DNA of 64,000 nt, taken from positions 69,486,186 to 69,550,185 of the forward strand of contig OZ038380.1 in NCBI GenBank assembly GCA_964036045.1. The letters are read 5' to 3'. Numbering within the stretch: the first letter of the stretch is position 1; every line of letters starts with the position of its first letter. Under the pieces are notes generated by a model. It ran no database searches and had not been told where the DNA came from. It saw only the letters and a list, made by a program, of their open reading frames with translations. The stretch comes from Eutreptiella sp. 'Long Island Sound 2002' (taxonomy: Eukaryota > Euglenozoa > Euglenophyceae > Eutreptiales > Eutreptiaceae). The translations under genes were made by a program, and so were the position numbers. This document shows, piece by piece, positions 23,470 to 34,754 of this stretch.

Positions 23470-23550
23470 AGGTTTGGCGCAGTTGGCGCAAGGTTCGTGC
23501 GCCAACAGCGTGCCAACCCTCCACCTCCCTTGCACCGACACACTGTTGGC
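23470..23550. repeat. Palindrome cluster (TTGGCGCA / TGCGCCAA)
   Basis: 'ttggcgca' and 'tgcgccaa' alternate four times, including 'gttggcgcaaggttcgtgcgcca'-type inverted copies (read in parts). Related in style to the TTGGCGCGCCAA clusters at 55 kb. No recognisable gene beside it. Confidence 0.6.
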
Positions 23551-24545
23551 GCAGAAGGATGGTGAAACTATGGGCTGCTAACAAACGAATCTGTATCCAC
23601 ACTTGCGCTCTATCTCCAAACGACTGCACAACAGGGATGGATACAATGGGGGGGGTGCCCTCCCTCCCCACCCCCACGAATTGTGGGACTCCTAAACCCG
23701 AACCGACACTGCACCGGAGGGGACCCGGACCCAATTTTAGAAAAAATGAATGTGCCTGGTATTCAGTGAAAAAATTTTGACCCCTAAAAATCATAGTGGC
23801 TGACAGCTCATTTCATAATCCGTAAGCCGAAAAATCTGCCCCTCCGGACCCTCCCCCCCCCCCCAACACACCTCACCAAATTAGTGCCCGGACCAAGCCG
23901 GGATAAGGGTGCCAGCAAGGGGCCCATCACACCTCCACCCAATACGGGGCAACAACCTCAACCCAGCAAAAACTCGCTCCTATGTGGAGGTGGTCCGGGG
24001 AGTCGCGCCAAGAAGTGGGCGGCCAACCATGGCAACTGGCCCACCCCACAGCGTCCGCTACAATTTATACCCCCGCGCACCCACACACATCTTGCAACAC
24101 CCACCTACACGTGGGGCAACAGCCATTCTCCGCTCTTCAATCTACAGCACCCACCGCGCCACCGACCGACAACACCCGCCTCAACCCACACCCGTGCGCG
24201 CCATGCGTGGGAAAGGGGACGCAACACACGCAGCAATGGCATAAAGGAGAGGGTAGGGGGTTCGTGTTGCGCTCACCAAAGGAAGGACTGAGCGCGGGAA
24301 TTTGGAGGCGAAAGGTTGTTATGTGCCCCCGTCGGGGAAACGACCCCGCAAGTGGACATCCCAGGGCCCACCAGCCGCCGTTGGGGAAAGGTACCTCACC
24401 GCCGGCTTGGGATGGCCGCTTGAACGCACCTGGCCAACGGCGAAGGTAGTTGCCTTCCTCCATGTGGACTCGACACAGAGAAGTGAAACAGGGCAAGTCC
24501 GGGGGCTCTGTTGGCACAACCGACCAAGGGAATGGAAAGGGAGGG
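23551..24545. other. Gene-poor, C/G-run-rich stretch
   Basis: Pro/His-rich frames here are composition artefacts. No gene supported. Confidence 0.35.
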
Positions 24546-24700
24546 AGTGGTGAGAGGCCGATGGGCACCATGGCTTATGGAGGGAAAGGCCAAGGGAAAG
24601 GAAAGGGAAGTAGAGAGGGAAGGATAGGAGGAAGGTCACGGGGTGGTGAGAAGCCGATGGGCACCACCGCCTATGGAGGGAAAGGGTCCAAGGGAAGGGC
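24546..24700 (+). repeat. ~95-bp tandem duplication
   Basis: 'gtggtgaga(g/a)gccgatgggcacca' followed by 'tatggagggaaagg' occurs at about 24,548 and 24,643. Confidence 0.75.
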
Positions 24701-24879
24701 GGCGAATGGCGATCGGCTCGCAGACGAGAACAACACACCATGGCGTCATGCCAAAACCCCCACCAAATTAAATACACATTAATCATGCTCTCTTCAATCA
24801 CCCATGTCACGCCCTCTCGTGATCTTAGCCGGTTTCATGATATTACTGTTGCTGTTAAATGTTATATCCGTTATCGGTC

Positions 24880-25160
24880 TCACAATTTCTCGACGAAGAA
24901 ATGTGATCACCGACCCCGCTGGCTGATAACGTTTAGGGGCCCCTACCCCTCACATTTCTTGGCCAACAAATGTTTCATGTCACGTTTCCTGTATAATATC
25001 CGCTACCTGCCTCATAATTTCTCAATGAAGAAACGCTATCACCGACCCTTGTGGCAGATAGCATTTCTTCCCAAAGAAATGCTAGTTGATAGCATTTCAT
25101 GATAGCATTTCTTGATTAGTGATAACATTTCTTCCCCAAGAAACGCTATCTCATCCACTT
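24880..25160. repeat. Palindrome cluster P3a (GATAGCATTTCTT / AAGAAACGCTATC)
   Basis: Alternating direct and inverted copies of the 13-base word 'aagaaacgctatc' and its complement 'gatagcatttctt', ending just upstream of the ORF at 25,177. Confidence 0.85.
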
Positions 25161-25176
25161 TCAGGATATTGACAAA

Positions 25177-25635
25177 ATGCCGAAGAAAGATGCCAAGGTT
25201 TCGGAAGCACAATTGCCAACACTGCCACTTGTGACAGAGTTCATCCAAACCCTAAAAGAGTGGAAAGACAAGAAACGGGATGCCCCAGCAAGAAGCAACA
25301 TGTTTGAGGATGAATCCGATCATGAACAACATGTGGGGAAGCCCATCAACACCAAAAGGATGGAGGCAGTGGCAGTAAATGTTGCCATGGACTTTCATAG
25401 TGTCTCCGAGGCAAACAACCAAGAGTACAAAAACCTAGACGACTAGTTTGTTGGGTTTGTGAAATTTACGGTGGATGTCCGTGCCATGCACGTGGATAAA
25501 ACAAAGCAAGATAAGTATCTTGAGATTCAAAAGAAGTTGTGTGGGGATAGTTTCAAGGTGCGATCCCTATCAACGTCAACAATTAAGACGTACATCAATG
25601 CATCGTTCACCCCTCTTGATGCCATAGTGTTATGA
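25177..25635 (+). pseudogene. Small unknown ORF with one in-frame stop, flanked by P3 palindromes
   Basis: Starts 'MPKKDAKVSEAQ', is highly charged, reaches a TAG at 25,444, then continues in the same frame for 62 more sensible codons ('FVGFVKFTVDVRAMHVDKTK...') to a TGA: 153 codons including both stops. No known domain recognised. Its position, bounded on both sides by clusters of one palindrome type, copies the layout of the transposon genes elsewhere in the window. It may be the remnant of another element; the TAG could also be read through or reassigned. Confidence 0.45.
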
Positions 25636-25654
25636 ATGTGGGTTTTGCCATCCA

Positions 25655-25780
25655 GGCTTGGTGATAGCGTTTCTTCATTGAGAAATTGTGAGACTCAGAT
25701 AGCGGATATAAAGAAACGCTATCATGATAGCATTTCTTGGGGAAGAGATGCTATCATGCAGCGTTTCTTGTATAAAACGA
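25655..25780. repeat. Palindrome cluster P3b
   Basis: 'aagaaacgctatc' joined head to head with 'gatagcatttctt' around an ATG spacer (25,712-25,740), plus further half copies. Downstream boundary of the ORF at 25,177. Confidence 0.85.
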
Positions 25781-28700
25781 ACAGCATAACTCGGCCCCTT
25801 GCCCAACAGACATTGAGAGGTGTGAATGCTCAATAGCCCGTGCACACCTTTTGGATGGTGACACAAGCCGCTACTCTTCGACTTGCAGGGCCTTGCTTCC
25901 CAACGGCCTCCTGAGAATAACAGCGAAATTGTTGCTATTGCACAGACGGCGTCTGAACCGTGCAACATTACCCAACCCTACTTTGGCAGTCGAAACAATC
26001 CCCACAGTTCCCTACAGCCTACTTGTCAACAACAGTTCTCCACTGGGACACACTCGTGGCAGGGTGCTGCATCCCTTCCACCATCGCTTTGTCAGATTCG
26101 TATTGTCATCTACCATCCGCATCCATCACTTGCAGAGAACAATGCGCCGTCCCATTCCATCGGTGCCCATTTTTTCGATGTCACATTGGGTCTTCAGGAG
26201 TGATCAATTCATCTCATGGCCTTCGAGCCTTGTTTGAAGGGCTTCACGTACCATCAAAATTGCAGAAGATGTCCTCGAAATGCACTTTTCAAGTGCTAGC
26301 AATGGGTCAAATGGCACCCTTTGTTTGTAGGTACATGAGGTATATCCCGTTCGAAAGTGGTTTGAAATGCTGGCAGAATGATCTATTTTCCAATCAAAAG
26401 GACTTCTTGCGTAAGACGGGCACGTGCCACGGTGCTTATGAACAGGATGAATGCGTCGCCACTTGGTCACCGGGGTCAAAAGAATTGAATTTAGGTGCTG
26501 AATGCAAATATTTCCAATCATCATCGTCATCCGATGCAAAACAACGAAACAGCACCCAAAATTTTTTTGCCGCGTGCCATCATTTCATGGCAACAAAACC
26601 ATGTGTGTGACCTATCTGGCTCCCTTGCACGGCGCATTCCATGCCCCCCCCCCTTGATGTGATGCAAACCCTAGTTCCCCTTGTTTCAGTCAGTTGTCGC
26701 CCCATGCGTGCTTATCCTGTTACTCACAATGGAAACCCCTCGTTCCCAAGGCTTCCTGGTACTATTGAGCCCCGGATCCTTTGAATGACAACTCACGCAT
26801 AATGACACGCAAACCCCAAAGATGACCCCCATCGTAAAATTGTATCCTATTCCAGGACCTGGCGATCTTGGCCTTCACGAAAATACAACGCACTTGATCT
26901 TTGTGCACGCTTATCCTCCACAATGGGGCTATTGTCCGCCTTGCCACTAAAGCACAAAGAGCGTGAAGGAAGCCATGCGCAAAAGCTCGGGTTTATGGCA
27001 AATTAACGGGACAAAACATTCTCAGAAGCTTGCAAGGGGCATGTTGCGATCTGCCTTTCCCAATGGGTCGATCCATGTGCCTTGTTGTTAGAACAGCGGG
27101 TTGCAACCCCTTGATCTACACATACGATGATCGAGAAACCCCGTCTGCCGTGAAGACAAATTAGGGTCAATTAGTGACACATGAGTGTACCATGCATGCG
27201 TGCATACACATGAGGCACAGTTGCATACAAGAAGGTGTGATTGAAATTTTGCCGATCATACAATGATGCACTTGACCAATGCCACTCTCGACTGGGTTAT
27301 GGCCGTTTGAGATTCTTCTTTCACTTTGTGCTCATTGTGGTAGCAATGAAGGGTCCGGAGAAGGTGCGCACCGGGACTGGAGGCCATCCCTTTGTGCCGG
27401 CACCCGATGCTACTGGTTTGATGTCATGTTAAACTTTGTGGATGATGATGATGGCCGCAAAGGCAAGGCTCTGTCGTAGCATTGCCAACGCTTAAAAATG
27501 TATTTGACGATTTTTTGTTTTTAACTCCAGGTGACCCTTGAGTGAACCCCTCCTCTCTTGTATCCCAAGGCTCACTAGAACAAGATGTGGTGTCGGCATG
27601 GATTCGGTTCACATGTCAAAGGGCCTCTAGTGCGGAGGCGTTTGCGATGGACCACTAGTATAGTTCCTCCAAGTGCTCCACACGTACAAAGGGCATTGGA
27701 GGTAGCGTACGGGCGCTCAAAATGAACTTTCTTTCGGTACACATCAATGCATACACATCTGCCACGCACAAGTATTGCTACGCTCAAGGCATTCACAGGT
27801 AGAGCAGGGGGTATTGGCATTGCCTTTCCTATGCGTACTTTATGTGATGTGCTATGCAAAACAAAGAAAAATTGCCGTGGGACTAAGTGATGCGGTTCGA
27901 AAAAGGTGGCAATTTGACACCACCGTGCTCCGCATCTCTCCTATGCGGCTACTTGCTCATTGCGAGAAACGACACAAATATCACCAGAGCGGCCAAACAC
28001 GGATGAAAAATAAAACATAAAATGACTCCGACCAAGCCGGGTCTAGTGCAAAAAGGTTCTGTGAGCGGCTCATTCATTTTTCATTCATGATTAAACATTT
28101 TCATTTTGGTGTTAAAGGTTGGAGGAAATGAGCTCCATCCACACCAATCGCCTCTTCGTCGCTCTATTTTATGAAACCAAAACTCATTTTGCGGGGGCAA
28201 TGCTGTGGGATGCCTGAGCAAACAATTTCACAATCCTTCATGCACTTCACTGTCTTGCGTGGACACACGCTCATTCACACCTTTGGATAGATTGCTTGCA
28301 TTTGCTTCCATCGTCCTACCACAACGTTTGTGCATGAGAGCCATAGAAGGTTAAAATTGCATCACATATTCATCAAACAACACATTAAAGCACGGCAAAG
28401 GAGCTAAGCACGATTTTTAGTTCGGACGATGTTGTTTCCTACTTTGCAAACCCATGAGCTGTGCACGGAGGAGGAGTTACAATTTTTGGTGTCCCACGAT
28501 CTTCGGGGCCCGGCATTTACTGTTGGCGGGACGCGGTGAGCATGGTGCTTGTGCACATGGCGAACATGGGCCCCGTACTATCGAGAAGTTAATTGTGCTC
28601 GCATGCGTTTCATGCATTACGTTGTGTGTGGGTCGTTCCCTTTTGCCATTCGCAAAAGGCTCATGCACCATGACATTGGCACGGTAGGCCTACAGGCTTA

Positions 28701-30553
28701 CAAGCTTGAAATCAATAAACAACAACTCAAAGTCACCAACGGTGTCATCACAACTACCCCACACTAAAATGCGAAAATGCGGGAAGTGAAACATCGAAGT
28801 GCAACCTTTACAAAGGTGATTGCATTCTAGCGAATACCTTGTGAGGAGGTGCTGTTGCTTGAAGGTTCCTCATTCGGATTGGAACCTCACTCGGCTATCT
28901 TTAGTTCATCGAAGTGAATTTTAGAAGAGAGCTTCTCAAAAATCTGAGAAAGCACAAAAGCAGAACCTCTTCAAATACCCATGAAATTCTATTGAGGAGC
29001 GTATGATCGCTGTCACCGAACACGCTTCATTGCTTTGGTCTAGAGTTCCCTCAGTCAATCTCTCGCAATTTGCCGTGCAAAATAATTACATCATGATGGA
29101 TGGGGGACCGGACTCGGCAGTAACTTCACTAGATGGGGATAATGGTGACTGGGGAAGAAAAATGCCTAAAATAAGGAAGATTTTGGAGGAGAAAAAGGAA
29201 GATTTGGATCTATGTACTGGAAGGATTTGGGATGCATGGAGAGGGTGTAATCCAATGTGGGGAAGGGACTTGGAAGAGGAAATCCTATAAATCAAATGGA
29301 TGCGAATTCTTATGGCTGCACGAGGGATGTGAGATCCGACGGGAATGGCTATGCGACTAGCGCTCAGGACTACCCGTCGGACTAAAGAATGGGAATGGCT
29401 ATGAAGCACTAGTCCTTAGGCCTACGACTGAAGGATATGCCCACATTGCGCACGCGCATCCACTGTAAAATTTGGACGGCACTGAGTTCACTGTGGTAGG
29501 GGATTATCCATGGTAGGAGAGTACTTTGAAGTGCTGCACATTAGTTTGCGCAGATCTGAAAAAGCAGCCTGATTCCAGGAGGGGTAAGGTAAACTGGCCT
29601 AATCGACGCAGCTGCTCTAATTGAGGGCCATTTTGGTCTTAGGTTGTCTCTTTGTGCAAAACCCTTTGAAAATCGCGACTCATGGCCCGAGCACCGTCCC
29701 CATTCTCCCTCCTAGCAAGGCAACACATCAAAGGCAAGGAAACGACTCGGAAGTAAGGCACATCCTTCATCTGAAAAACTACCAAACCCAAACATGCCAC
29801 ATGAAAATAATGTTGTGGAGTAACCAAAACACCATTTGGGATGTAACAGACATCTTGTGTCTTCTCTTTTATCTTCTTCTTCCATCACCTTCTTGTGTTG
29901 TTATTTCTTCGTGTTTTCTTTTTGTTTATGGTTCACATCAAGTGATGCGATGGAGAAGCCATTGCTTGTTACTATTGCACCCAACCTCAATGCATTTCAC
30001 GACAACTTCCTCCGACGCCCAACGCCTTTGCCACCTTCATCTCACTTGTTTGCGAAAAACCATAGCCAAAACACCCGTTGCATATTGATAGCATCGTTGT
30101 TTAAAAGGTAAGAAAAAAGACCCCCCTTTTGGGAGATCCGTCAGGCCCTATACTGTTTGCTTTGGTGTTCTCCATGCCACTACATCCATGATCCAACAAT
30201 CAAAAACGGCCTGACAATGTCAATGTGGTATGTTTTTGTTGATGTGTTGTGATTTGGAGCAATGTTCTACCTCAACAATGTAGGTTGTGGCCGCAAATTT
30301 AGAAAAAAAACCTTTGCTGAAATTGGTCGATGCATGGGTGGCCTCGAACTGGCGACGGGTCTGGAGCGCCGCTTTTTAGGCCATTTCTATTTAATTGTTT
30401 CTCCATGGTGCTGCGACCAAAAACTGTTCTGTAAACGGCAATCTGAGGCCCCAGGCGGCATTTGTTACCTGAAAAAAGCTGGCACCCCAGACGTGCAAAA
30501 ATTGGGCAGAAAATGCCACATTGAAAGTGGCCCCCGACAGAGGCAATTTACCT
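25781..30553. other. Gene-poor stretch
   Basis: Frames up to 216 codons (25,960-26,610) show no motif and no coding bias I can defend. No repeats of note seen. Confidence 0.35.
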
Positions 30554-30599
30554 TAACTCGCCGCCACCGACCTAGTGCTGGGTTCGAGGCGGCGAGTTA
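30554..30599. repeat. Inverted repeat with a B-box-like motif
   Basis: 'taactcgccgcc' (30,554) is mirrored perfectly by 'ggcggcgagtta' (30,588). The loop holds 'gggttcgaggc', resembling a tRNA B box. Could be a decayed tRNA-derived element. Confidence 0.5.
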
Positions 30600-30651
30600 G
30601 CCCTAGAATCAGGCTGTTTTTAGGATCTGCAGACAATACTCATAACGCGAA

Positions 30652-30735
30652 TGGTAGACAAAATACGTCTACCGGAACAGTAAGACTGCTATTTCTGGAA
30701 CAGCTATACAGTTCCACAAGACGTAAGAGTTGTTC
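30652..30735 (-). repeat. Palindrome cluster P7 (left), inverted to 47,974-48,165
   Basis: 'aaatacgtctaccggaacag' matches the reverse complement of sequence at about 48,125-48,160 almost perfectly. 'ggaac/gttcc' words repeat nearby. It lies ~420 bp left of the giant element, whose right end is ~60 bp from the other P7 cluster. Confidence 0.7.
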
Positions 30736-31153
30736 CATCGACGATACAGAGTCATCCAAACTATTTGCAATCATAGATTGATTGAACTGAATTTAAAAAT
30801 CTGATATCTCTTTTGAAACAAATGAGGGAGCGCTACAAACTTTTTGAACGTACTAGCCCTTGGAATGGAGAAGTGGTCTGAACGAGTGCAAACATTGTCT
30901 AACAAATGACAACGAGGGGTGGAAAGTCTAGACTAGTCTAGTATTTGAAGGAAAAACAAATGATTTAGATGGGGTACAAAAGCTACTACAAAAAAATGGT
31001 ATCCCTACACGACAGTTGAATAAAGACGTCAAAGATTTCCAAAACGGAATTACAGCAAAGTTGCTTATGAAATGAAAGCTGAAAAGTAAAAAAATGAAAA
31101 TGTACGAAATAATTGTGTAGTAGTATATGATATAATAGTAATATGATAGTAAT

Positions 31154-31169
31154 ATTCCTTTATCTAGGG
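31154..31169 (+). repeat. Left terminal inverted repeat of the 16.8-kb element
   Basis: attcctttatctaggg; perfect inverse of 47,901-47,916. Confidence 0.8.
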
Positions 31170-31194
31170 TTAGTACTCAGGGATCCATGTGGTC

Positions 31195-31285
31195 TGGGTA
31201 ACCCATTTCTGCCCCAGAAAACAGGTGAAGATATTTGACCTTTTTTATTTTTCGAACGGGGTAACATGCTTGTTACCTGGGTATG
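31195..31285. repeat. P6 palindrome words in left subterminal region
   Basis: 'gggtaaccc', 'ggggtaac' and 'gttacctggg' repeat the GTTACC word that otherwise occurs only at 43.2-47.9 kb, showing that this flank belongs to the piggyBac-type element. Confidence 0.7.
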
Positions 31286-31456
31286 GGGTGTTGCGCGACA
31301 GGCAGACCTGGAAAAGGGTATTAATTTTGAGCTGTCGATTTCTCACAGACGGATTTGAAAATCGTGTTGAAATCACTAAATTTGTTGATAATTTTATTTT
31401 GTTTCAAGAGAATTCCAACAATTAAATGCAGAACTTTCTGTTTTACTTGTCTGTTT

Positions 31457-31615
31457 TAGCGCGATAAGCACCTTGTTGCACCCTTGTTGCGCCCCTTGTC
31501 GCGCCCTTATCGCGCCCCTTATCGCGCGATAAGGGGCGCGATAACCCCCTTGTCGCGCCCCCTTGTCGCGCGATAAGGGGCGCGATAACCCCCTTGTTGC
31601 GCCCCTTATCGCGAC
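31457..31615. repeat. Palindrome cluster P4a (CCTTATCGCGCGATAAGG)
   Basis: Dense full and half copies of the 14-base palindrome TTATCGCGCGATAA in a C/G-run context, upstream of the A start. 3' splice-site-like sequence ('ttgtcttag') follows before the ATG. Confidence 0.95.
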
Positions 31616-31694
31616 TTACTTTGTTCTTCTTTTCATATTTCTCTTACCCAATTGCCCTTTTCCTTGTCTTAGGGGCTCCTATCTGCCCTACACC

Positions 31695-33680
31695 ATGTCT
31701 TTGGAGGACCTTGGGGTGAGCGGCCTCACCATCCAGGAGTGGTTGGATGCCCACAAGAGGGTTGTGGGTACAAGAAGGGTTGCGGGTAACTCACTAGTAG
31801 TGCAAGCTGCCAGCATCACAACAGTTGACCAACCTGTCAGTTTTGCTGAGACTGCTAACTTTGCTCTTATTCGGTGTTGTGCCCCCCTTCTGAAGGCAAG
31901 GGAAGGGTGCCACTTGAGTGATTTACTTTTTTCCATTCTTCAAACCAACCCCCACTTGGATGGTTTCCTATTTGATTTGTCCCTTGCTGACACAAACGAT
32001 CTTAGCAAGGTGCTTGGTGAGCGTGTTGCCAAGGGTGCAGGTACCCGAGTTGCTAATTTCGTTAACCCCATGTATCCTGACGATGAGCCTGAGCAACCTG
32101 TTAAGCGAGTTGGTTGCACATTTAGTTCCCAAAAGGTTCGTGCCTATGAGAAACCAGTTGTTCATAATGAAAGAGTGTTTGAGGTTCGTGATTGCAACCG
32201 GGTTTTGCCTGTGTACTCCCTACAGAATAGTTCTGGCTTGCAGTGGAGTGAACCTTTGTGGGGAATGACAACCCCACACCTGTTTACTTCCACCAATTGT
32301 GTTTCATGGCCCGTGCATACACAGGATCCGCTTATTGGGCCAGGTGATGAACCCATTGAGGTTTCTCCTTTTAAAGGGTTCAATGTTGATTTGAAGCAGT
32401 TGCCGGAGCTGCAACATGTAAAGCTTGAGGGTTGTGTTGGTCCCCGTTTAGCCGCTTTGCAAAATGAGGTGGCACGGTTGGATATCACAAGGGCAGAGAC
32501 CATTTTTAATGCTCAATTCCCCTCTGCCACTCGCTATGATGACACCCATGAACGTTTTATGTTCTATGGTAGGCATAATTCCATTCCTCAAGATGATTGG
32601 GAGGAAGGGTGGGAGGACCTGCCTGAATTGGAAGTTGTGACCATGGAAATTTATAACTCCATGTTGCAAGCCATGACCCTTCCCCTTCAAATTCTGGGTG
32701 TTGGTTACATTGGTGCTGTGGCTGGGGACCAACACTGGCATCGCGATCTTCCTAAGAATCTTGTTCCCAATGGTGACAGGGTTTTTGGGGTCTTCATTCC
32801 ACTCACCTACCCCTTGAACAATAAATGGATTCCAGGTTCATCGGGTGGGTTTCCTATGCCATGGGAGGAGCAAGTGATGGAGGCTGGACTAGGTGATGCA
32901 TTCATTTTGGATGCTCTACTTGTGCATAGAGGTGGTGGACGTCCACAAGACATCCCTGCCATGGATCCTGTGTCACAAGTGCCCAATGTTCGTTGGGTTG
33001 CATTTATGCATGTCGCCACATGTCAGCTTCCAAAGAATGTGACTGATGGTATCCGCCCCCCTTTTTGGGCCTCGAATCCTAAGTTTGGGCAAGGTGGCAA
33101 GGTTTGTTATTCCTGCAAGGAAGTTAGGCTATGCCCGTCCCACAAGATGAGCCTTTGCTCTACCTGTGACATTCCTTCTTCAAGTGTGAGTAGTGCTCCA
33201 GTTGTTGAGCCTGTCCAAGCATCTGCTGCTGCTGCCCCTATTGCCGATTCTGTTGCACTGGATTTCCCTGTCCAATGCTTTTTTCCTGTTGGAACCACTA
33301 CTTTGTCTCTTGCTTGGTCAAGCAAGAAGCCTTGCTTGAGAAAAGATGTGGGCTCCACTGAATGCCCTGGGGTGGAAGCCCTCCATGGAGACTATGAGTT
33401 GCCTGCACCTGACCCCACCACCACTGCTTTGATCCGTTGTGATGCTGGCAGCATCCTTGCACTCAGGCATGGTCGGTGGGGGGGGTTTGGTGTACGGGCA
33501 GAGGAGAAGGAGAAGGTTCAAGTGTATGGGTGGTACCTCGTGGCACCCGACGCCCACATGGTGGACATGCAGATGCTCCTTCGCGCGGGAGCTGCCACCC
33601 CAGCCATCAATCGGAAGACCGGGGCCACCATGGCAGGCCAGTACTGGTGTACGTGCCATCAGGTGTGCGTATGCACATGA
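31695..33680 (+). CDS. A protein: 2OG-Fe(II) dioxygenase-like, 661 aa, intact
   Basis: The ATG sits in 'acaccatgt' 16-18 bases after an acceptor-like 'ttag'. Residues 1-130 form the conserved N-terminal domain ('LSDLLFSILQTNPHLDGFL'). Iron ligands would be H349 and D351 in 'DQHWHRDLP' and H411 in 'ALLVHRGGG', with R433 as a candidate 2-oxoglutarate contact: the usual double-stranded beta-helix layout. Residues 471-491 form a C-x2-C-x5-C-x2-H-x4-C-x2-C zinc knuckle shared with the guest copy. The C-terminal domain ends in 'WCTCHQ'. A donor (cag|gtgtgc) after codon 656 would splice A to B in frame. Substrate unknown; nucleic-acid oxidation is a reasonable guess given the transposon setting, not shown. 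Confidence 0.75.
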   Translation: MSLEDLGVSGLTIQEWLDAHKRVVGTRRVAGNSLVVQAASITTVDQPVSFAETANFALIRCCAPLLKAREGCHLSDLLFSILQTNPHLDGFLFDLSLADTNDLSKVLGERVAKGAGTRVANFVNPMYPDDEPEQPVKRVGCTFSSQKVRAYEKPVVHNERVFEVRDCNRVLPVYSLQNSSGLQWSEPLWGMTTPHLFTSTNCVSWPVHTQDPLIGPGDEPIEVSPFKGFNVDLKQLPELQHVKLEGCVGPRLAALQNEVARLDITRAETIFNAQFPSATRYDDTHERFMFYGRHNSIPQDDWEEGWEDLPELEVVTMEIYNSMLQAMTLPLQILGVGYIGAVAGDQHWHRDLPKNLVPNGDRVFGVFIPLTYPLNNKWIPGSSGGFPMPWEEQVMEAGLGDAFILDALLVHRGGGRPQDIPAMDPVSQVPNVRWVAFMHVATCQLPKNVTDGIRPPFWASNPKFGQGGKVCYSCKEVRLCPSHKMSLCSTCDIPSSSVSSAPVVEPVQASAAAAPIADSVALDFPVQCFFPVGTTTLSLAWSSKKPCLRKDVGSTECPGVEALHGDYELPAPDPTTTALIRCDAGSILALRHGRWGGFGVRAEEKEKVQVYGWYLVAPDAHMVDMQMLLRAGAATPAINRKTGATMAGQYWCTCHQVCVCT

Positions 33681-33867
33681 TTTGTGACTGCTCTAAGGGG
33701 CGCACTAAGGGGTTGTCGCGCCCCCTTATCGCGCGATAAGGGGCGCACTAAGGGGGGTTATCGCGCCCCCTTATCGCGCGATAAGGGGGCGCGATAAGGG
33801 GGGTTATCGCGTCCCCTTATCGCGCGATAAGGGGCGCGATAAGGGGGGTTACCGCGCCCCCTTATCG
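33663..33867. repeat. Palindrome cluster P4b in A-B spacer/intron
   Basis: Begins at the A donor 'gtgtgc', then repeats of TTATCGCGCGATAA up to the truncated B segment. No acceptor in the right phase is visible, so the downstream B looks cut by a deletion. Confidence 0.9.
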
Positions 33868-34215
33868 CTGCTGAGGGCTGAAAGGGACAGTCGCCAAGAG
33901 ACCATTGCTCAGAAGGACAACTTGCATGCCCAGTTGTTGCAATCTGAGACTGAGCGTATGAGGTACAAGGGTGAGCGTGATGCCTTGAGAGTTGAGGTTG
34001 ATGCATTGGCAGTAGACAAGGCTACTTTGCAAGCCAATTTGACAAGTGCTTTGGGTGGAGGGGCATTGAGCCCTAGGTCTGCAGCTGTTGGTTCAGGTCT
34101 GAGTGTGACGAGCCCGGCCATGCCTGAGGTTCTGAGCACCCCTGTGAAACAGGTGGTTGCAAGGAAATGGCCGTCCAGCCCTCACCCGCCCTCACAACCC
34201 CCATTTAGTGAGTGA
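33868..34215 (+). pseudogene. B-family coiled-coil protein, C-terminal fragment
   Basis: Opens without a start as 'LLRAERDSRQETIAQKDNL' and continues as an Arg/Glu-rich helix, a Ser/Ala/Pro tail and a TGA. It corresponds to the coiled coil and tail of the guest B (38.2-38.6 kb). The N-terminal domain is missing; the deletion lies between the palindrome cluster and the coil, perhaps through palindrome-mediated recombination. Confidence 0.6.
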
Positions 34216-34230
34216 CAGGATTCCCCTCCC

Positions 34231-34550
34231 ATGGGGGCCCTCTTTGCAACCCCCAGTGTGGGAGATTTGTTTGATTGTGCCATGCGCTTGAAGTGCTTCA
34301 AACATAGCACCCGATTTGGTGCTCCTATTCGTGTCTGCCAGTTTGGGTATGGAAGGGTGGGGCCCACATGGCACACCTCCAAGATGCTCAAATCCACGGA
34401 ACATGATGGTGTGGACAAGTTTCTACACATTGTACACCTACTGTGGAGTGAACACGTGCAATTGAAGCTGTTGTGTTGCGTTGTGCACATGCCTGCTGTG
34501 CTTGGCAGTGAAGGAACATTAATGGGTAATGGCAGTGTTCTCAGTTTGCA
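34231..34550 (+). pseudogene. C-family dioxygenase-like, N-terminal fragment
   Basis: 'VGDLFDCAMRL', then 'RFGAPIRVCQFGYGRVGP', align with 'VDLLRGLPKG', then 'RYGAQVDMCHFGLVGSG', in the guest C gene at 38.6 kb. An acceptor-like 'ccccag' precedes the conserved start at 34,257. The second half, with the iron-binding residues, is gone; the frame runs into palindrome cluster P4c. Confidence 0.55.
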
Positions 34551-34551
34551 A

Positions 34552-34725
34552 CAAGGGGCGCAACAACCCCCCTTATCGCGCCCCTTATCGCGCGATAAGG
34601 TGCGCGATAACCCCCCTTATCGTGCCCCCTTATCGCGCGATAAGGTGCGCGATAACCCCCCTTATCGCGCCCCCTTATCGCGCGATAAGGGCGCACTAAC
34701 CCCCCTTAGTGCACCCCTTGGGGCA
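34552..34725. repeat. Palindrome cluster P4c
   Basis: Three near-identical ~60-bp units built on TTATCGCGCGATAA, with a TTAGTGC-type word (P5) at the 3' end (34,685-34,720). It precedes an acceptor 'gtttccag' and the D start. Confidence 0.95.
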
Positions 34726-34754
34726 CCTCTCCTACTTTGTTTCCAGCTGGCACC

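Noticed and set aside
25960-26610. 216-codon ORF
   Set aside because: No motif, no homologous segment in the window, uneven composition; length alone is weak evidence in this AT/GC mix.
31695-33680. Firm identification of A as a TET or JBP enzyme
   Set aside because: The metal-ligand layout also fits PhyH-type and other 2OG oxygenases; without a profile search only the broad fold can be claimed.
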